From the NCBI RefSeq assembly GCF_004771275.1, contig NZ_RQEV01000003.1, forward strand, positions 1 through 64,000: a stretch of 64,000 nt of DNA, written 5' to 3'. Source of the stretch: Leptospira fluminis (GTDB lineage Bacteria > Spirochaetota > Leptospiria > Leptospirales > Leptospiraceae). How positions within the stretch are numbered: position 1 is the stretch's first letter; each line of letters opens with the position of its first letter. Below are positions 44,516 to 55,246 of this stretch, in pieces. Below the pieces are notes generated by a model. That model was given only the letters and a program-made list of their open reading frames with translations. It had not been told where the DNA came from and searched no databases. The position numbers and the translations under genes were made by a program.

Positions 44516-45526
44516 CTAGACCCCGTCCATCCGCACCGGATAATGGTTTCTTCTTCTTTCGAAATATTCCCAGTCGCCGTTCTTCCACGCTTCTCGAAGG
44601 AGCGTGTCTTCCTTTTCTAAAAAGGTTTTCGTCTTCCACTCGCTATCGGAAATCAAAAATTCTTCCATGGGGGGGAGCGGGTCGTCTTTGTAAAGAATGC
44701 ATAATTTTTCAGCTAGTCGATACGTACCTGTGAGCCGCCCCTTCTGGCTGTAACCTGCGATATGCGGAGTAAAAACGCTATTTTTACTAGATACCAATCT
44801 TTGCAGAAGTTCTCCGCGCGGAGGCTCAGGATAAAATACGTCTATCACTTTTAACAGGTCTTCCCTTTGGAGCGATTCTTCCAGCGCTCCTCTTCCCCAA
44901 ATTTCGCCACGACTCGTATTTAAAACCAAAGTCTTCGGCGCCAACTTCCTTACGTCTTCCGCATCGAACATCCCTTTCGTCGGATAAGGTCCGTCTACAG
45001 TCAAGGGCACATGAAAACTGACGATCCCCCGCGAATAGATTTCGCTTAACGAAACCGAGTTTTCTTTTACATACGGATCATGGTATGCGTATTCTATGCC
45101 TTCGGATTTAAGTATGGATGCGAACGCCTTGCCGGTATTTCCATACCCTACGATTCCTACGGATCTCTTTCCTATCTCTTCGATGGGAAGAAAATAGGAT
45201 ACGGCCGCCCAACAGTATTCGGCGACCGAGCCGGCATTGCAACCGGGAGAATTCAGAAATACCCTGCCTTCATTCTTAAGATCGGAAAAATTCACGTGAT
45301 CGTTTCCGGAACTGACGGTCGCAAAGATTTTAACGCTAGGAAACCTGCGAAACGTTTCGGAATTTACCTCGAGCCTTGTGTTTGCCACTAGAATTTCGGG
45401 ACCAAAAAAAGCGATTTCTTCCAAATTCTCCTTGGAATACGGACGAACTTCAAGTTTTCTAAACCGCGAAAAAATCGCATCTGCGCCTGCAGTTCCTTTC
45501 GGGTAATATAAAATCGGACGGGGCAC
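44516..45526 (-). CDS. PdxB-like D-2-hydroxyacid dehydrogenase
   Basis: A 336-residue NAD-dependent dehydrogenase. SPGCNAGSVAEYCWAAV, SVGIVGYGNTGKAFASIL with the cofactor loop, VLNTSRGEIWGRGAL (substrate Arg), DVFYPEPP and FTPHIAGYSQKGRLTGTY resemble erythronate-4-phosphate dehydrogenase (PdxB) of vitamin B6 synthesis more than glycerate or phosphoglycerate dehydrogenases. It is a little shorter than PdxB (about 380) and lacks a clear C-terminal dimer domain, so other 2-hydroxyacids remain possible. It ends 23 bp from the dispersed repeat. Confidence 0.78.
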   Translation of the reverse strand: MPRPILYYPKGTAGADAIFSRFRKLEVRPYSKENLEEIAFFGPEILVANTRLEVNSETFRRFPSVKIFATVSSGNDHVNFSDLKNEGRVFLNSPGCNAGSVAEYCWAAVSYFLPIEEIGKRSVGIVGYGNTGKAFASILKSEGIEYAYHDPYVKENSVSLSEIYSRGIVSFHVPLTVDGPYPTKGMFDAEDVRKLAPKTLVLNTSRGEIWGRGALEESLQREDLLKVIDVFYPEPPRGELLQRLVSSKNSVFTPHIAGYSQKGRLTGTYRLAEKLCILYKDDPLPPMEEFLISDSEWKTKTFLEKEDTLLREAWKNGDWEYFERRRNHYPVRMDGV

Positions 45527-45636
45527 ATGGATAGTTTCGGGAACAGGAGTCTCCCTTCCATTGTTTTTTCTTTCAAAAACCTCTTGCCAGCGTAGGGCTC
45601 GCAGATACTTTCATTGCTTCGAACGGGAATCAAAAC

Positions 45637-46695
45637 ATGTTAGAACGACTCAAACAAATCCCCCCTAAAGTTCGGCTGATCCTAGTCGGCGCTTTTTTAA
45701 TAATGCTCGTTATTTTTATCGTTTGGGAACCTTCCTCCAAACGGGGAAATCACGGCTCCAACGCGGAAGACTCCGACGGTTTTACCGTCTCCCGCAATGA
45801 ATCGGGAGAATTGATCCTCAATCCCGAGGTAATGGATACTTCACGCAGCATTTATAAGGACGGCGAATGGCTATCTTACGACGATATCATGAAATTCGCC
45901 TCGAACGGAGAACTGGATTTAGTCTCGGAATTATGGGCGTTGCGAAGACGTTGCCCGACGGGCTACACCATCGATCAATGCAACGAAGTGGTAAAGGCTT
46001 TCCTACTGGACCATTACCCTGGAGCGGCGGGAGAAAAGCTGATGGCCATGTTCAGAAAGTATCTCACATATGAACAGGTGCTGCGATCCTACGAATTACC
46101 GCGGGACATCAAACAGGACGAAGCTTACGAACTCATCAAAAAGAAAAGGAGAGAGGTTTTTTCCGACCAGGAAGCCAAGCTGATTTTCGGATTAGAGGAA
46201 TCGGAAAGACAGTACCAATTCGGACTCTCCGATTTTATGAGCGAGACCAAGAATTTGTCCGGAGACAAACGGTTGAGCCGTTACGAGGATTATCGAAAAG
46301 CGGTATACGGAAATTACTACGACGCGGTGGTAAAGCGGGAGCCCAAATTCAATAAGTACGAAACGGAACTTTTTCTTCGGGAAAACGATATGAACAAGCT
46401 TTCGGCGGTTCAGAAGGATCCTCAACTCCGCTCGATCAGGGAAAAATACTTCGGCAAAGACGGAGCGGATAGGATAGAAAAGGTTTATAAGGATATCGAG
46501 GCCCAAAAAAGTAAGGAAACCGAAACCGATCGAGAGGAGCAAGCCTGGCTCAGAGCCAATCCGAACGCAAAACCTGCGGATCGAGATAAGGCAATTTCCG
46601 CTATAAGGACCAAAATACTGGGATCGCAGGAAGCGGAGGAATACGGTCGTAGAAAAGCGTACGAAGCGGAACAGAAACGACTGAACTCGAAATGA
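45637..46695 (+). CDS. Membrane-anchored protein, distantly lipase-chaperone-like
   Basis: A 352-residue protein with one N-terminal membrane helix (VRLILVGAFLIMLVIFIVW) and a long helical periplasmic part rich in Lys, Glu and Arg. The phrases REVFSDQEAKLIFGLEESERQY and EEQAWLRANPNAKPADRDKAI recall lipase-specific chaperones (LifO), which fold secreted lipases, but no lipase gene is adjacent. It overlaps lnt by ATGA, which suggests a shared job in envelope lipid or lipoprotein handling. I hold the LifO likeness lightly. Confidence 0.4.
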   Translation: MLERLKQIPPKVRLILVGAFLIMLVIFIVWEPSSKRGNHGSNAEDSDGFTVSRNESGELILNPEVMDTSRSIYKDGEWLSYDDIMKFASNGELDLVSELWALRRRCPTGYTIDQCNEVVKAFLLDHYPGAAGEKLMAMFRKYLTYEQVLRSYELPRDIKQDEAYELIKKKRREVFSDQEAKLIFGLEESERQYQFGLSDFMSETKNLSGDKRLSRYEDYRKAVYGNYYDAVVKREPKFNKYETELFLRENDMNKLSAVQKDPQLRSIREKYFGKDGADRIEKVYKDIEAQKSKETETDREEQAWLRANPNAKPADRDKAISAIRTKILGSQEAEEYGRRKAYEAEQKRLNSK

Positions 46696-48491
46696 TTTTT
46701 CTTCCGAAAAATCCTGTTCGTCCTTTTCTATACTCTCTCGGACTCTCCCTCGGGCTCCTCTTCGGGATGGAACCGTTCGCGTTCTTTCCCGCCGGAATCG
46801 GGGGAGGCCTATGCGCTTTCCTTCTTTTTACGGAATTGAAAGATTGGCCGCTCCGCTTTCAAATCTATTGGTTTCTTTTCCTTTCCCAACTCGTCAACCT
46901 TACCGTATTCTTTTGGATCCCCTCCTCGATATCCGCGATTTCAGGGGCGGGCACCTTTATTTCTTGGCTCCTTTTCTTCGTGTACGGAATCTTCTCGCAT
47001 ATCAAATTACCGATCGCTTTTTACGGTTGGAAAATCTGCCTCAAAGTATATTCTAAATATAGAATATATAGCGACGATTCTATTCTTATCCGCTGGCTTC
47101 TCTTTCCCGTATGCGCCGTGGCTGCGGACATGATCACTCCCCAGTTGTTCCCCTGGTACTGGGGGAATTTAGCGGAAGGAAGTCTTGCATTTTCGCAGGC
47201 AGCCGCGGTCACGGGAATATACGGCACGGGCTTTTTCCTGCTCTTCGGGAGTTCCGGCTTAGCTCTGTTCCGAGATAAAAGCGGAAAAAAAGCGGGAACC
47301 GTTGCCGCGTCGATCCTAAGTTTCGTGTGGATTCTGGGCGCATACAGACTCTTGACCGCCCCGGAATACAAGGTTCCGTCGAGCACACCGAATACCGAAG
47401 ACGGATATCTGAAACTGTCCGCTTTGTTGGTCCAACCGAATACCGCTCCCGCCAAACGGGAATACGCGGAAAACCCGGAATACCTAGGCCATGCGATGAG
47501 TAGAAATCTGGAGATGGCGCTCAGGGGTTCCCTAGAGAATCATCCGCCTCCGGACATCATTTTTCTACCGGAATCCGCCGTTCCGTTTCACGGGACGGAC
47601 AAGGGCGAAGCGGGAACGCCTAACGAATCCTATTCGCCCACTTTCCACGGATTGACTCTGTATCTTACCCGAAAAACGGGAGCCGATCTACTGTACAACG
47701 AGTTGAATCAATTCCGAAACGGCCTAAAAAACCAAGTGACATTACTGTCCTCCGAGACGGGACAAATTACGCGTTATGATAAGCGACGTCTCTTAGCCTT
47801 CGGAGAATACCTTCCCTTCGAATCCTCTTTCCCTTTTCTACGTTCCCTTTTCCGCGAAACATCCAGATATATTCCCGGCGAAAAATCCGTTCCGCTATTA
47901 GGGTTCCGGTCGTTTCAAAGAAGCGTTCGCCCTTCTCCCCCTACTCAGGAAGAAATCGCCCAAATCCAAACCCCCGAGCGCTTTAGCGATTTCCTCGGAT
48001 TTCCTTCCAAGGAAGAAGGTGTCGCGTACCAGATCCTTCCGTTAGTATGTTACGAGGCAATGTTCCCATCTTTGGTTCGAGACTCTGTCCGAGAGGCTAA
48101 AAAGGACGTCTTTACGCTTCTGGCAAATCCTACGAACGACGCTTGGTTTTCCTCCAAAACGGAAGCTTGGCAACATGCGGGGACCGCGAAATTTCGCGCC
48201 ATCGAGTTCGGTCTGAGCTTGGTCCGCCCTGCGGTCAGCGGAATCTCTTTCGCGATCGATCCGTACGGACGCAATCTTTCTATTCCGATCGAATCGGGCG
48301 AAATCGGGAATCGAGCGATCTTATTGCCGGTCACTCGTCTTTCGGAGGAAGGCAACACGTTTTATTCACGCTGGGGGAATATCCCGTTTTACTTATATTC
48401 CTTTCTTATCCTTTTTTCCTTTCCTTTAGCGGATTTTTTTCGAAAAAGCGGGCGAAAGAGTATGGATACGGACTCCGCTCGGAACGTCTGA
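46692..48491 (+). CDS. lnt: Apolipoprotein N-acyltransferase
   Basis: A 599-residue inner-membrane enzyme that adds the third acyl chain to lipoproteins. About eight N-terminal helices precede a nitrilase-type periplasmic domain with the triad Glu (IIFLPESAVP), Lys (YDKRRLLAFGEYLPFE) and Cys (LPLVCYEAMFP), plus NPTNDAWF and RAIEFGLSLVRPAVSGIS. It is longer than E. coli Lnt (512), with inserts around residues 225-245 and 405-435. Leptospira genomes can hold more than one lnt-like gene, so this may not be the only copy. Confidence 0.9.
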   Translation: MIFLPKNPVRPFLYSLGLSLGLLFGMEPFAFFPAGIGGGLCAFLLFTELKDWPLRFQIYWFLFLSQLVNLTVFFWIPSSISAISGAGTFISWLLFFVYGIFSHIKLPIAFYGWKICLKVYSKYRIYSDDSILIRWLLFPVCAVAADMITPQLFPWYWGNLAEGSLAFSQAAAVTGIYGTGFFLLFGSSGLALFRDKSGKKAGTVAASILSFVWILGAYRLLTAPEYKVPSSTPNTEDGYLKLSALLVQPNTAPAKREYAENPEYLGHAMSRNLEMALRGSLENHPPPDIIFLPESAVPFHGTDKGEAGTPNESYSPTFHGLTLYLTRKTGADLLYNELNQFRNGLKNQVTLLSSETGQITRYDKRRLLAFGEYLPFESSFPFLRSLFRETSRYIPGEKSVPLLGFRSFQRSVRPSPPTQEEIAQIQTPERFSDFLGFPSKEEGVAYQILPLVCYEAMFPSLVRDSVREAKKDVFTLLANPTNDAWFSSKTEAWQHAGTAKFRAIEFGLSLVRPAVSGISFAIDPYGRNLSIPIESGEIGNRAILLPVTRLSEEGNTFYSRWGNIPFYLYSFLILFSFPLADFFRKSGRKSMDTDSARNV

Positions 48492-48509
48492 AATCATAGA
48501 GGAATCCGT

Positions 48510-49283
48510 TTGTTAAAACATACTTTTTGCCATCTCCCCGGCATCGATATCCTGGAGGAACGGAAGTATTGGGAGAAAGGGATCCTAGATTGGGATTCCC
48601 TTAAGGAAGAATTCCTGGTTCGTTCCAAGAACCAGGAGGACACATATTCCAGATTGGTATTGGATTCTCTCGAGTTTTCCAAAAAGGAATTCGCGAGAGG
48701 AAACTGGGATTATTTTTTCTTCGCTTTACCTAACGAGCAAAAATGGAGGCTCTTTCCTTCGGTCCGATCCCGACTTCTCTATATAGACATAGAGACCAGC
48801 GGTTTATCCAAAGAGGATTTCATCACCGTAGTAGGAACCTACGACGGCAATCACTTTCAGGACTTTTTGCGCGGCCGGGACATGGACGACTTTCCTGACA
48901 AGGTCCTATCTTCCCATATTTTCGTGAGTTACAACGGAGTGGCGTTCGACGTCCCCTTTTTAGAAAAGGAATTCGGCAAAAGATTCAGAAACCGTCACTT
49001 CGATCTGATGTATCTATTGCGAAGTCTCGGCTATCGAGGAGGGCTGAAAGGTTGCGAAAAGGCGTTAGGGATCACAAGGGATCTTCCCTTCGAAGTCAAT
49101 GGAGCAGACGCGGTGAGATTATGGTGGCAGTACGTGCAATACGACGATATGGAGGCCTTGGATCTGCTTTTAAGATACAATCGTGAGGACGTGACGCATC
49201 TCGAACTTCTGTTCATAAAAGCATACAACATGAAATTGAAGCAGACTCCTTTTTACGGAGAAGTAGTGCCGGAAAAAGAATGA
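48510..49283 (+). CDS. RNase H-like / DnaQ-type exonuclease domain protein
   Basis: A 257-residue protein with the exonuclease motifs YIDIETSGL (Asp, Glu), YNGVAFDVPFL (Asp) and RYNREDVTHLELL, a YxxxD motif of the DEDDy type. This corresponds to the YprB-like RNase_H_2 domain. It probably degrades or trims nucleic acid 3' ends. TTG at 48510 is the start, preceded by AGAGGAA at about 6 nt. It follows lnt by 18 bp. Confidence 0.82.
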   Translation: MLKHTFCHLPGIDILEERKYWEKGILDWDSLKEEFLVRSKNQEDTYSRLVLDSLEFSKKEFARGNWDYFFFALPNEQKWRLFPSVRSRLLYIDIETSGLSKEDFITVVGTYDGNHFQDFLRGRDMDDFPDKVLSSHIFVSYNGVAFDVPFLEKEFGKRFRNRHFDLMYLLRSLGYRGGLKGCEKALGITRDLPFEVNGADAVRLWWQYVQYDDMEALDLLLRYNREDVTHLELLFIKAYNMKLKQTPFYGEVVPEKE

Positions 49284-49304
49284 GTCCTCTTTTTCGTTCC
49301 GCAA

Positions 49305-50333
49305 TCATATATTAGAATCTCCGATCCATTTGTAGGTTTCGTACGGAGGTTCCGTTTCGACCACTTCCACCCAGCCTCTTTCGACGAATTTTCGTACCAT
49401 GGAATGCAAAATCGCCATTGCAGTATTATAATAACCTGAATTAGCGACCTTTTCCCCCATCGCTTCCAGAGTCAGACTGGAAAGATCGTATTCCTTTTCC
49501 TTTAATCTGCGTATGATTCCTCTCTCCAGGATTTGCAGGGTTTTGTACAACAACTTGATCGCTTTCTTAGGATCCTCGGGTTCGGGACCGTGAGCGGGAA
49601 GAAGGCGACGGATGGACATCTTGGAAATACGATCCAAAGATTTGTAATAGTCCTCCAGATTTCCGTCTATCTCGGCGTAGATGGAGGAAATATTCTGTAA
49701 CACCAGATCGCCGGTAAAAAAGATATTCTCCTCCAATATATACGGTGTCAGGTGCCACAGGTTATGCCCGGGAGTTTGCAGAAATCCGATTTCTTTCCCA
49801 CCCGCATGTATCACATCTCCCTCCACCAATTCCACGTCGAATTTCAGAATCGGATCGATTCTATCTCCCCGCATCAGAGTATTTTTGAGGTTTTCGTTGC
49901 CGGCTTCGACTCTTGCGAGTTCCATCTTTCTATCGTCCGGAGAACGATGGCCCTTATACACGAGCCTTTTGGTCGCTCGGTTAAATACTTCCACATATTC
50001 CAGATAATTTCCGATCCCTGCCGCCATTCCTTTCATTGCATACAATTTCGCCTCGGTATAATAACGGATCGTAAGAACGGCGCTCATATGATCCAAATGA
50101 TTGTGCGTATAAAATATATGTTTTATCTTATTCAGGCTTAACCCGATTTTTTTCAACGCCCTTTGTAACATCCCCAAATGCGCGAGATAACCTGAGTCGA
50201 TCAAAGTGGGTTCCCCGTCCGGGAGAATATAGATATTATTGGGAGAATAGAAGGGTTGCGGAATTTCGGTTTTGAATATTCCGTCGCCGATTTCCACCAC
50301 GTCCGGAATCGAATCGTATTTGTGTATTTTCAT
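49305..50333 (-). CDS. MBL-fold metallo-hydrolase
   Basis: About 342 residues from ATG 50333. Zinc ligands are in YTHNHLDHMSAV, GHNLWHL, FTGDLVLQNIS and LLPAHGPEPED. The C-terminal region (LKEKEYDLSSLTLEAMGEKVANSGY...MVRKFVERGWVEVVETEPP) looks like a winged helix of the LACTB2 type. LACTB2-like proteins act as RNases or thioesterases. The longer frame to 50444 has no ribosome site and was not used; AGGACGG precedes the chosen ATG. Confidence 0.85.
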   Translation of the reverse strand: MKIHKYDSIPDVVEIGDGIFKTEIPQPFYSPNNIYILPDGEPTLIDSGYLAHLGMLQRALKKIGLSLNKIKHIFYTHNHLDHMSAVLTIRYYTEAKLYAMKGMAAGIGNYLEYVEVFNRATKRLVYKGHRSPDDRKMELARVEAGNENLKNTLMRGDRIDPILKFDVELVEGDVIHAGGKEIGFLQTPGHNLWHLTPYILEENIFFTGDLVLQNISSIYAEIDGNLEDYYKSLDRISKMSIRRLLPAHGPEPEDPKKAIKLLYKTLQILERGIIRRLKEKEYDLSSLTLEAMGEKVANSGYYNTAMAILHSMVRKFVERGWVEVVETEPPYETYKWIGDSNI

Positions 50334-50571
50334 GGGAACCGTCCTGATTATTCTCAAGAAAGCAGATTCCCCTTCCCGAGACAAGCTTCTAAATCGACAA
50401 TGCAATACGATCGATCCTAACCGTAAAATTCGGACATAATCCATCGAACTCCCGATTTTTATTCCGAAAAATCTTTTGCAAAAAGGAACCGTACTCCCTT
50501 CGTTCGGGTCCGATTTAAGAATTTCAGTCGGGATTATTTACTGCGATTTCATTCTTGACCCTACTTTACCG

Positions 50572-51360
50572 ATGATTGACACTAGAACTATGGGATCCTT
50601 TCCGACGAATCTCCGGGCTGGCAGACAGTCCGTCTTAGCCGCATTCCTATTTGCAGCCCTACTTTTCTTTACCCAAGCCTGCGAACACCACCAATCCACA
50701 AAAACCGATCTTACGGTCACTGCCTCGGACGGCTCCGTTACGTTTAACATTCACGGGAGCTTGGACAAAAGCAAAACTCCGAACTGTGGAACCGGCTCCC
50801 CGTATTCCGCAAGTTCCTCGACGGGAACCACTACAACGACCACGACTACGACCTCTAGTTCGGGCTCGGGAACGAATACCCAATTTACGGTCATTAGCCG
50901 ACTCTATTATACCACCGGAGACTATATCTATTTGAAGTTTCTGTACGATAGCACCCAAAACCAAGGGCAAATCGATTCACAGCAAGGCTTTTCCTACTCC
51001 GGAAGTTTAACGGCAAAACCTTTGGTCGCGAATTACGGAAAAATTACTTGGGGAGGAAGCGGAGTCCCGATCGATACTTCCGTTTCCGGAAGCCAAGCAC
51101 TATCATATCTAACCGTCACTCTGGATTTGGTGGGGAATGTGGTCTCGACAGGAAGTGCGGGACTTTCGTTGACTCAATGTTATACGGTTGATTTCATTAA
51201 TTGTACTTCCGCCACTTCTTCGAGTATGTGTTATACCCAAAACGGACAACAATGCTTTAACACGCAATCGGTGGCCGGAGTAGGCGTGTCCATTAAGGGC
51301 GACGTAAATTGCACGAGTAATTCCGTTCCTGCAGGAACTTCCACTACCACGACCCCATAA
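50572..51360 (+). CDS. Lipoprotein with Thr/Ser-rich linker
   Basis: I do not recognise the family. From ATG 50572 it has 262 residues, with a lipoprotein signal (SVLAAFLFAALLFFTQAC). A stretch of Thr, Ser and Gly (STGTTTTTTTTTSSSGSGT) separates an N-terminal segment from a beta-rich body (SRLYYTTGDYIYLKFLYD...QALSYLTVTLDLVGNVVSTGS). Several Cys pairs near the C-terminus (SSMCYTQNGQQC) may be disulfides. ATG 50476 and ATG 50590 are alternative starts; none has a good ribosome site. Confidence 0.65.
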   Translation: MIDTRTMGSFPTNLRAGRQSVLAAFLFAALLFFTQACEHHQSTKTDLTVTASDGSVTFNIHGSLDKSKTPNCGTGSPYSASSSTGTTTTTTTTTSSSGSGTNTQFTVISRLYYTTGDYIYLKFLYDSTQNQGQIDSQQGFSYSGSLTAKPLVANYGKITWGGSGVPIDTSVSGSQALSYLTVTLDLVGNVVSTGSAGLSLTQCYTVDFINCTSATSSSMCYTQNGQQCFNTQSVAGVGVSIKGDVNCTSNSVPAGTSTTTTP

Positions 51361-51368
51361 GAAAAAAA

Positions 51369-51398
51369 AGGGCTGCCCTCTCTCTTTCAGGCAGCCCT
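51369..51398 (-). terminator. Stem-loop with leftward U tract
   Basis: AGGGCTGCC pairs with GGCAGCCCT around a 12-nt loop. Eight A residues before it (51362-51369) make an intrinsic terminator for transcripts running leftward. Rightward, after the lipoprotein gene, it has a stem but no U tract. There is no leftward gene in the 324 bp to its right. Confidence 0.7.
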
Positions 51399-51722
51399 CA
51401 TACTCGCCGGATTCTATGTATCTTGCCGTGCTTGGGAAACTCTGTCCCGTTCTTCTTCCCCGAAAATCACTCCTTACCGATCCCTACTCCGTTCCAGTAA
51501 AAACCGAAAAGAGGAACTCGGGAAACGTTTAACAGAGATAATATGCTATAAAAAACGATTTTTTGAAATCCGCGATTTTGCTTATATTAGACTCTTTTTC
51601 TCCCTAAATCGGATAAAATTACTTTTTATTTAACCCCGCTACTCCGCCTAATTCTCTCTCTCAAAATCCCGGAATTTCCGGATGAGACTTGCAACTGTCC
51701 CTAAAAATCTTAAACTAAAGGT
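51399..51722. other. Intergenic region upstream of a small membrane protein
   Basis: No gene is supported on either strand. AT-rich stretches around 51540-51630, including TATATT near 51592 with TTGAAA 14 bp before it, could hold the promoter for the gene at 51723, though the spacing is short. Confidence 0.4.
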
Positions 51723-52070
51723 ATGGAAAAAGCGCTGAACAACGACCAGAAGTCTAGGGAAAAAGTGAAAGTTGTACGCGTTGAGCCCAGACACATGCCT
51801 TTGCAAAGCCACCCAAAACCGGTTTCGCATAGAAAAGTGCAAACGGAGGACCAGATTCCTAATTTCTGGATCTTCTATACTCTGATGACCGTCGGGTCCT
51901 TATTGCCGGTCATCGGGGTTCTGCTGGCTTTTATCGTATTTTCTTTCGCGAAGACTCGATTCTTTAAGTTTTTGCCTTTGGTAATTAGCCTTGCAGCAAA
52001 CGCTTATTTTTTCTATCTTCGACAACATTCCGGATCCGTTTTCCACCTTTTGAAAAACGCGGTTCATTGA
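51723..52070 (+). CDS. Small two-helix membrane protein
   Basis: I do not recognise this 115-residue protein. A basic, hydrophilic N-terminal 45 residues (KSREKVKVVRVEPRHMPLQSHPKP) is followed by two membrane helices (FYTLMTVGSLLPVIGVLLAFIVFSFA and FLPLVISLAANAYFFYL). The N-terminal part is probably cytoplasmic. AAAGGT lies just before the ATG. It is a single gene between a gene-free stretch and the end of the polyprenyl synthase gene. Confidence 0.6.
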   Translation: MEKALNNDQKSREKVKVVRVEPRHMPLQSHPKPVSHRKVQTEDQIPNFWIFYTLMTVGSLLPVIGVLLAFIVFSFAKTRFFKFLPLVISLAANAYFFYLRQHSGSVFHLLKNAVH

Positions 52071-52156
52071 TTCCGGATTAGATCGAATTCTCCGGAATTA
52101 ACGGAGAAAAGGCGGATAATACCCGCCGAAGGCTCTGTCCTTCGGAGAGGGGTTCT

Positions 52157-53137
52157 TTACACTTCGGTCAATTTTCTGAATTGATCCCGGACAAGGGCTC
52201 CCTCCTCGGTTTCCGGAAAACCTTTTAAAAATCGCAAAAGTTCTTCCACATCCGACCGAAATTCTTCACTCAACATTTTTCGAATATTGTACCGATTGAG
52301 TAGGGAAAGGATTACTACTTCGTCGTGTTCATTCCTTTCTTCCTTAGCAAACAAGGAATGAGTCAGTTTTTTATCGTTCTTATCCGCCTTTTCCAAAAGC
52401 CGGAGAACCGGATACGTGTACAATCCGTTTTTAAAATCCTTAAGAGGAACTTTGCCCGTCTGGTCCCCGGCTTGGAAATAATCGATGGCGTCGTCCTGTT
52501 TTTGGAATAAGGATCCTAATCGGATTCCGAACTCGTGCAATTTTTTCAGATTCTTTTTAGGAACTTCCGCCAGAATTCCCGCAGCCTGACATACCGCACC
52601 GAACAGAGACGCGGTCTTACCGTAGACCACTCGATCGTATACGTCCGAATCGATCTTGGGGTTTCTTTCCCATTCCATCTGGACGAGTTCGCTTACCGAA
52701 AGATCCTTGATCACTTGGGTGAAAATATCCATCAATTCCGGAGAATTCAATCGGTTCAAATGATAGATTCCGCATGCGAGAAGGTAATCCCCGGCGAGAA
52801 TAGCGGTTTTATTTCCGAAACGGGAACCTACGCTAGGCACCCCTCTTCTGGTCTGCGCTTCGTCCACAACGTCGTCGTGCAAAAGACTCGCGGCATGAAT
52901 CAATTCCGCGATGGCCCCGACGTCCGCGTATTTTTCCCCCTTGTATCCGAGGATACGGCACATACAATAATGGAGGACCGGACGAATTCTTTTTCCCCCG
53001 GAACGGATAGTATAATCCTTAATCTCGGCGAGTAAACGAAGATCCTCGTCTATGATCTCGTACAGTTTTTTGTCGAACTTTCGGACGAGAAGGTCCTTCA
53101 ATCCCTTGGCTTTCACGGAGTTTCCTTGTTTCGACAC
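52157..53137 (-). CDS. Polyprenyl diphosphate synthase
   Basis: A 326-residue trans-isoprenyl synthase with both metal-diphosphate motifs intact: [17 protein letters not shown] and [11 protein letters not shown], plus GGKRIRP and GDYLLA. It condenses isopentenyl diphosphate units into the long chain used for quinones (an IspB-like role); chain length cannot be read. It has the classic motifs that the protein at 20657-21604 has lost. Confidence 0.92.
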   Translation of the reverse strand: MSKQGNSVKAKGLKDLLVRKFDKKLYEIIDEDLRLLAEIKDYTIRSGGKRIRPVLHYCMCRILGYKGEKYADVGAIAELIHAASLLHDDVVDEAQTRRGVPSVGSRFGNKTAILAGDYLLACGIYHLNRLNSPELMDIFTQVIKDLSVSELVQMEWERNPKIDSDVYDRVVYGKTASLFGAVCQAAGILAEVPKKNLKKLHEFGIRLGSLFQKQDDAIDYFQAGDQTGKVPLKDFKNGLYTYPVLRLLEKADKNDKKLTHSLFAKEERNEHDEVVILSLLNRYNIRKMLSEEFRSDVEELLRFLKGFPETEEGALVRDQFRKLTEV

Positions 53138-53215
53138 TATTTCCGAAGGAATGTATCGCTCAAGCAGGAAAGGGTAGGAAATCCGAACGAAACGAAAAGA
53201 AAGGGGGCGAAAAAG

Positions 53216-54115
53216 TCAGGATTTCCACTTGCTGTCCAAGGCGAGCAGATGTTTGGACAGTACTTTTTCCATTTCGCGATTCTCCTTTTTCCGATAGATA
53301 TGGATCAGGTTGCGAAACATCCTTTTCAGGATCGTCATACTGCTGGCGTGGGTAAAATAACGATCATGCGCCTGAAATCCGTTTGCCTTTAAAAAACGGA
53401 TGCAGGTGGAACGATCCAGCATCACTCCGCCGTGGTATGGATCTATATAGGTTTCATAGTCGTTGGATTCGAAATGAAGGAGAAAATGCAGAGGCATATT
53501 GACGCCGTACAGCGGAAGGTTCAGCCTATGCGCGACTAAAAGGTAGATCACCGACAAAGAAATGGGAATGCCTCTTTTTGTGACGAACACCCGATGTAAG
53601 TAGGAATTGTCCGGATCCTCGTATTCCTCGTGATTACCGGAAAAACCTTCTTCTTGGGACAGCACACGGGTTAAAAAATGAACCTTCACATCGTCGGAGG
53701 CGAGATCTTCGTTTAGATCCACGAGCTCCTCCACTCGCAACGCGATCCGATCCAGATAGGTCCGGAATTCGAGATAAGAAAGTTCCGGCTCCGTGACCGA
53801 GGAAAGTAAAAAGGCACCTTCCTCCAAATCCTCGTAATGATTCGAGTTTCCTTTTTCGGCCAATGCCGCATAACGCAGGCTGATTCTTTCCGAATGAATG
53901 ACGGGTGCGACTCCTCTCGCAAAAACGCGCAGAGTGGGATCCTTCAATTCGTCCGCTACTTCCCGGACGCGAACCTGCCAAGGGATCATAGCGGCGATTT
54001 CCGTTATGATCCCGGATTTATCCTCGCTGGAGGCAAATTCCAATTGGTAAAATTTATCCTCTATCTTATCGGGCGGGAAGGGAACTGTTCCGAAAGGGAA
54101 GTCGGAGGATTGCAT
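53216..54115 (-). CDS. SirB1 / transglutaminase-like family protein
   Basis: A 299-residue protein with the family core [49 protein letters not shown] and [13 protein letters not shown]. Members resemble transglutaminases, but no catalytic Cys is evident in the core, so it is likely a binding or scaffold protein. An additional N-terminal helical part of about 130 residues precedes the core. Confidence 0.8.
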   Translation of the reverse strand: MQSSDFPFGTVPFPPDKIEDKFYQLEFASSEDKSGIITEIAAMIPWQVRVREVADELKDPTLRVFARGVAPVIHSERISLRYAALAEKGNSNHYEDLEEGAFLLSSVTEPELSYLEFRTYLDRIALRVEELVDLNEDLASDDVKVHFLTRVLSQEEGFSGNHEEYEDPDNSYLHRVFVTKRGIPISLSVIYLLVAHRLNLPLYGVNMPLHFLLHFESNDYETYIDPYHGGVMLDRSTCIRFLKANGFQAHDRYFTHASSMTILKRMFRNLIHIYRKKENREMEKVLSKHLLALDSKWKS

Positions 54116-54396
54116 AAGTACAATAACGTGATACCGGGAAGAGCTTAGTCAATTCGGAAGTTTTTCGAACAATTAAAAAAGGATGTGATTCATAAATTAA
54201 CTATGTCGTTCGTTTATGTTCTCTTTCCGACGGAGAGTAAGGCCGAAACGAAGTCAAGCGCCCGCAAAGATAAAAAACGAAATCGAAACGTGTTTTTCTG
54301 CATTCGGAGCGTATTTCCGAACGAAAGTAGAAAACTTCGAATCGATGGAATGTTCTTCCTTTTTTCGAACTTCGGAAATACGCGGGGGAGAAGATC

Positions 54397-55221
<825 letters not shown>

Positions 55222-55246
55222 GTCGACCTTCTAAAATTGCCCCGAC

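Noticed and set aside
50823..50880. Possible simple-sequence phase-variation tract in the Thr/Ser-rich lipoprotein gene
   Set aside because: The repeats are mixed ACC/ACT/ACG codons, not a uniform short repeat, so slippage is unlikely.
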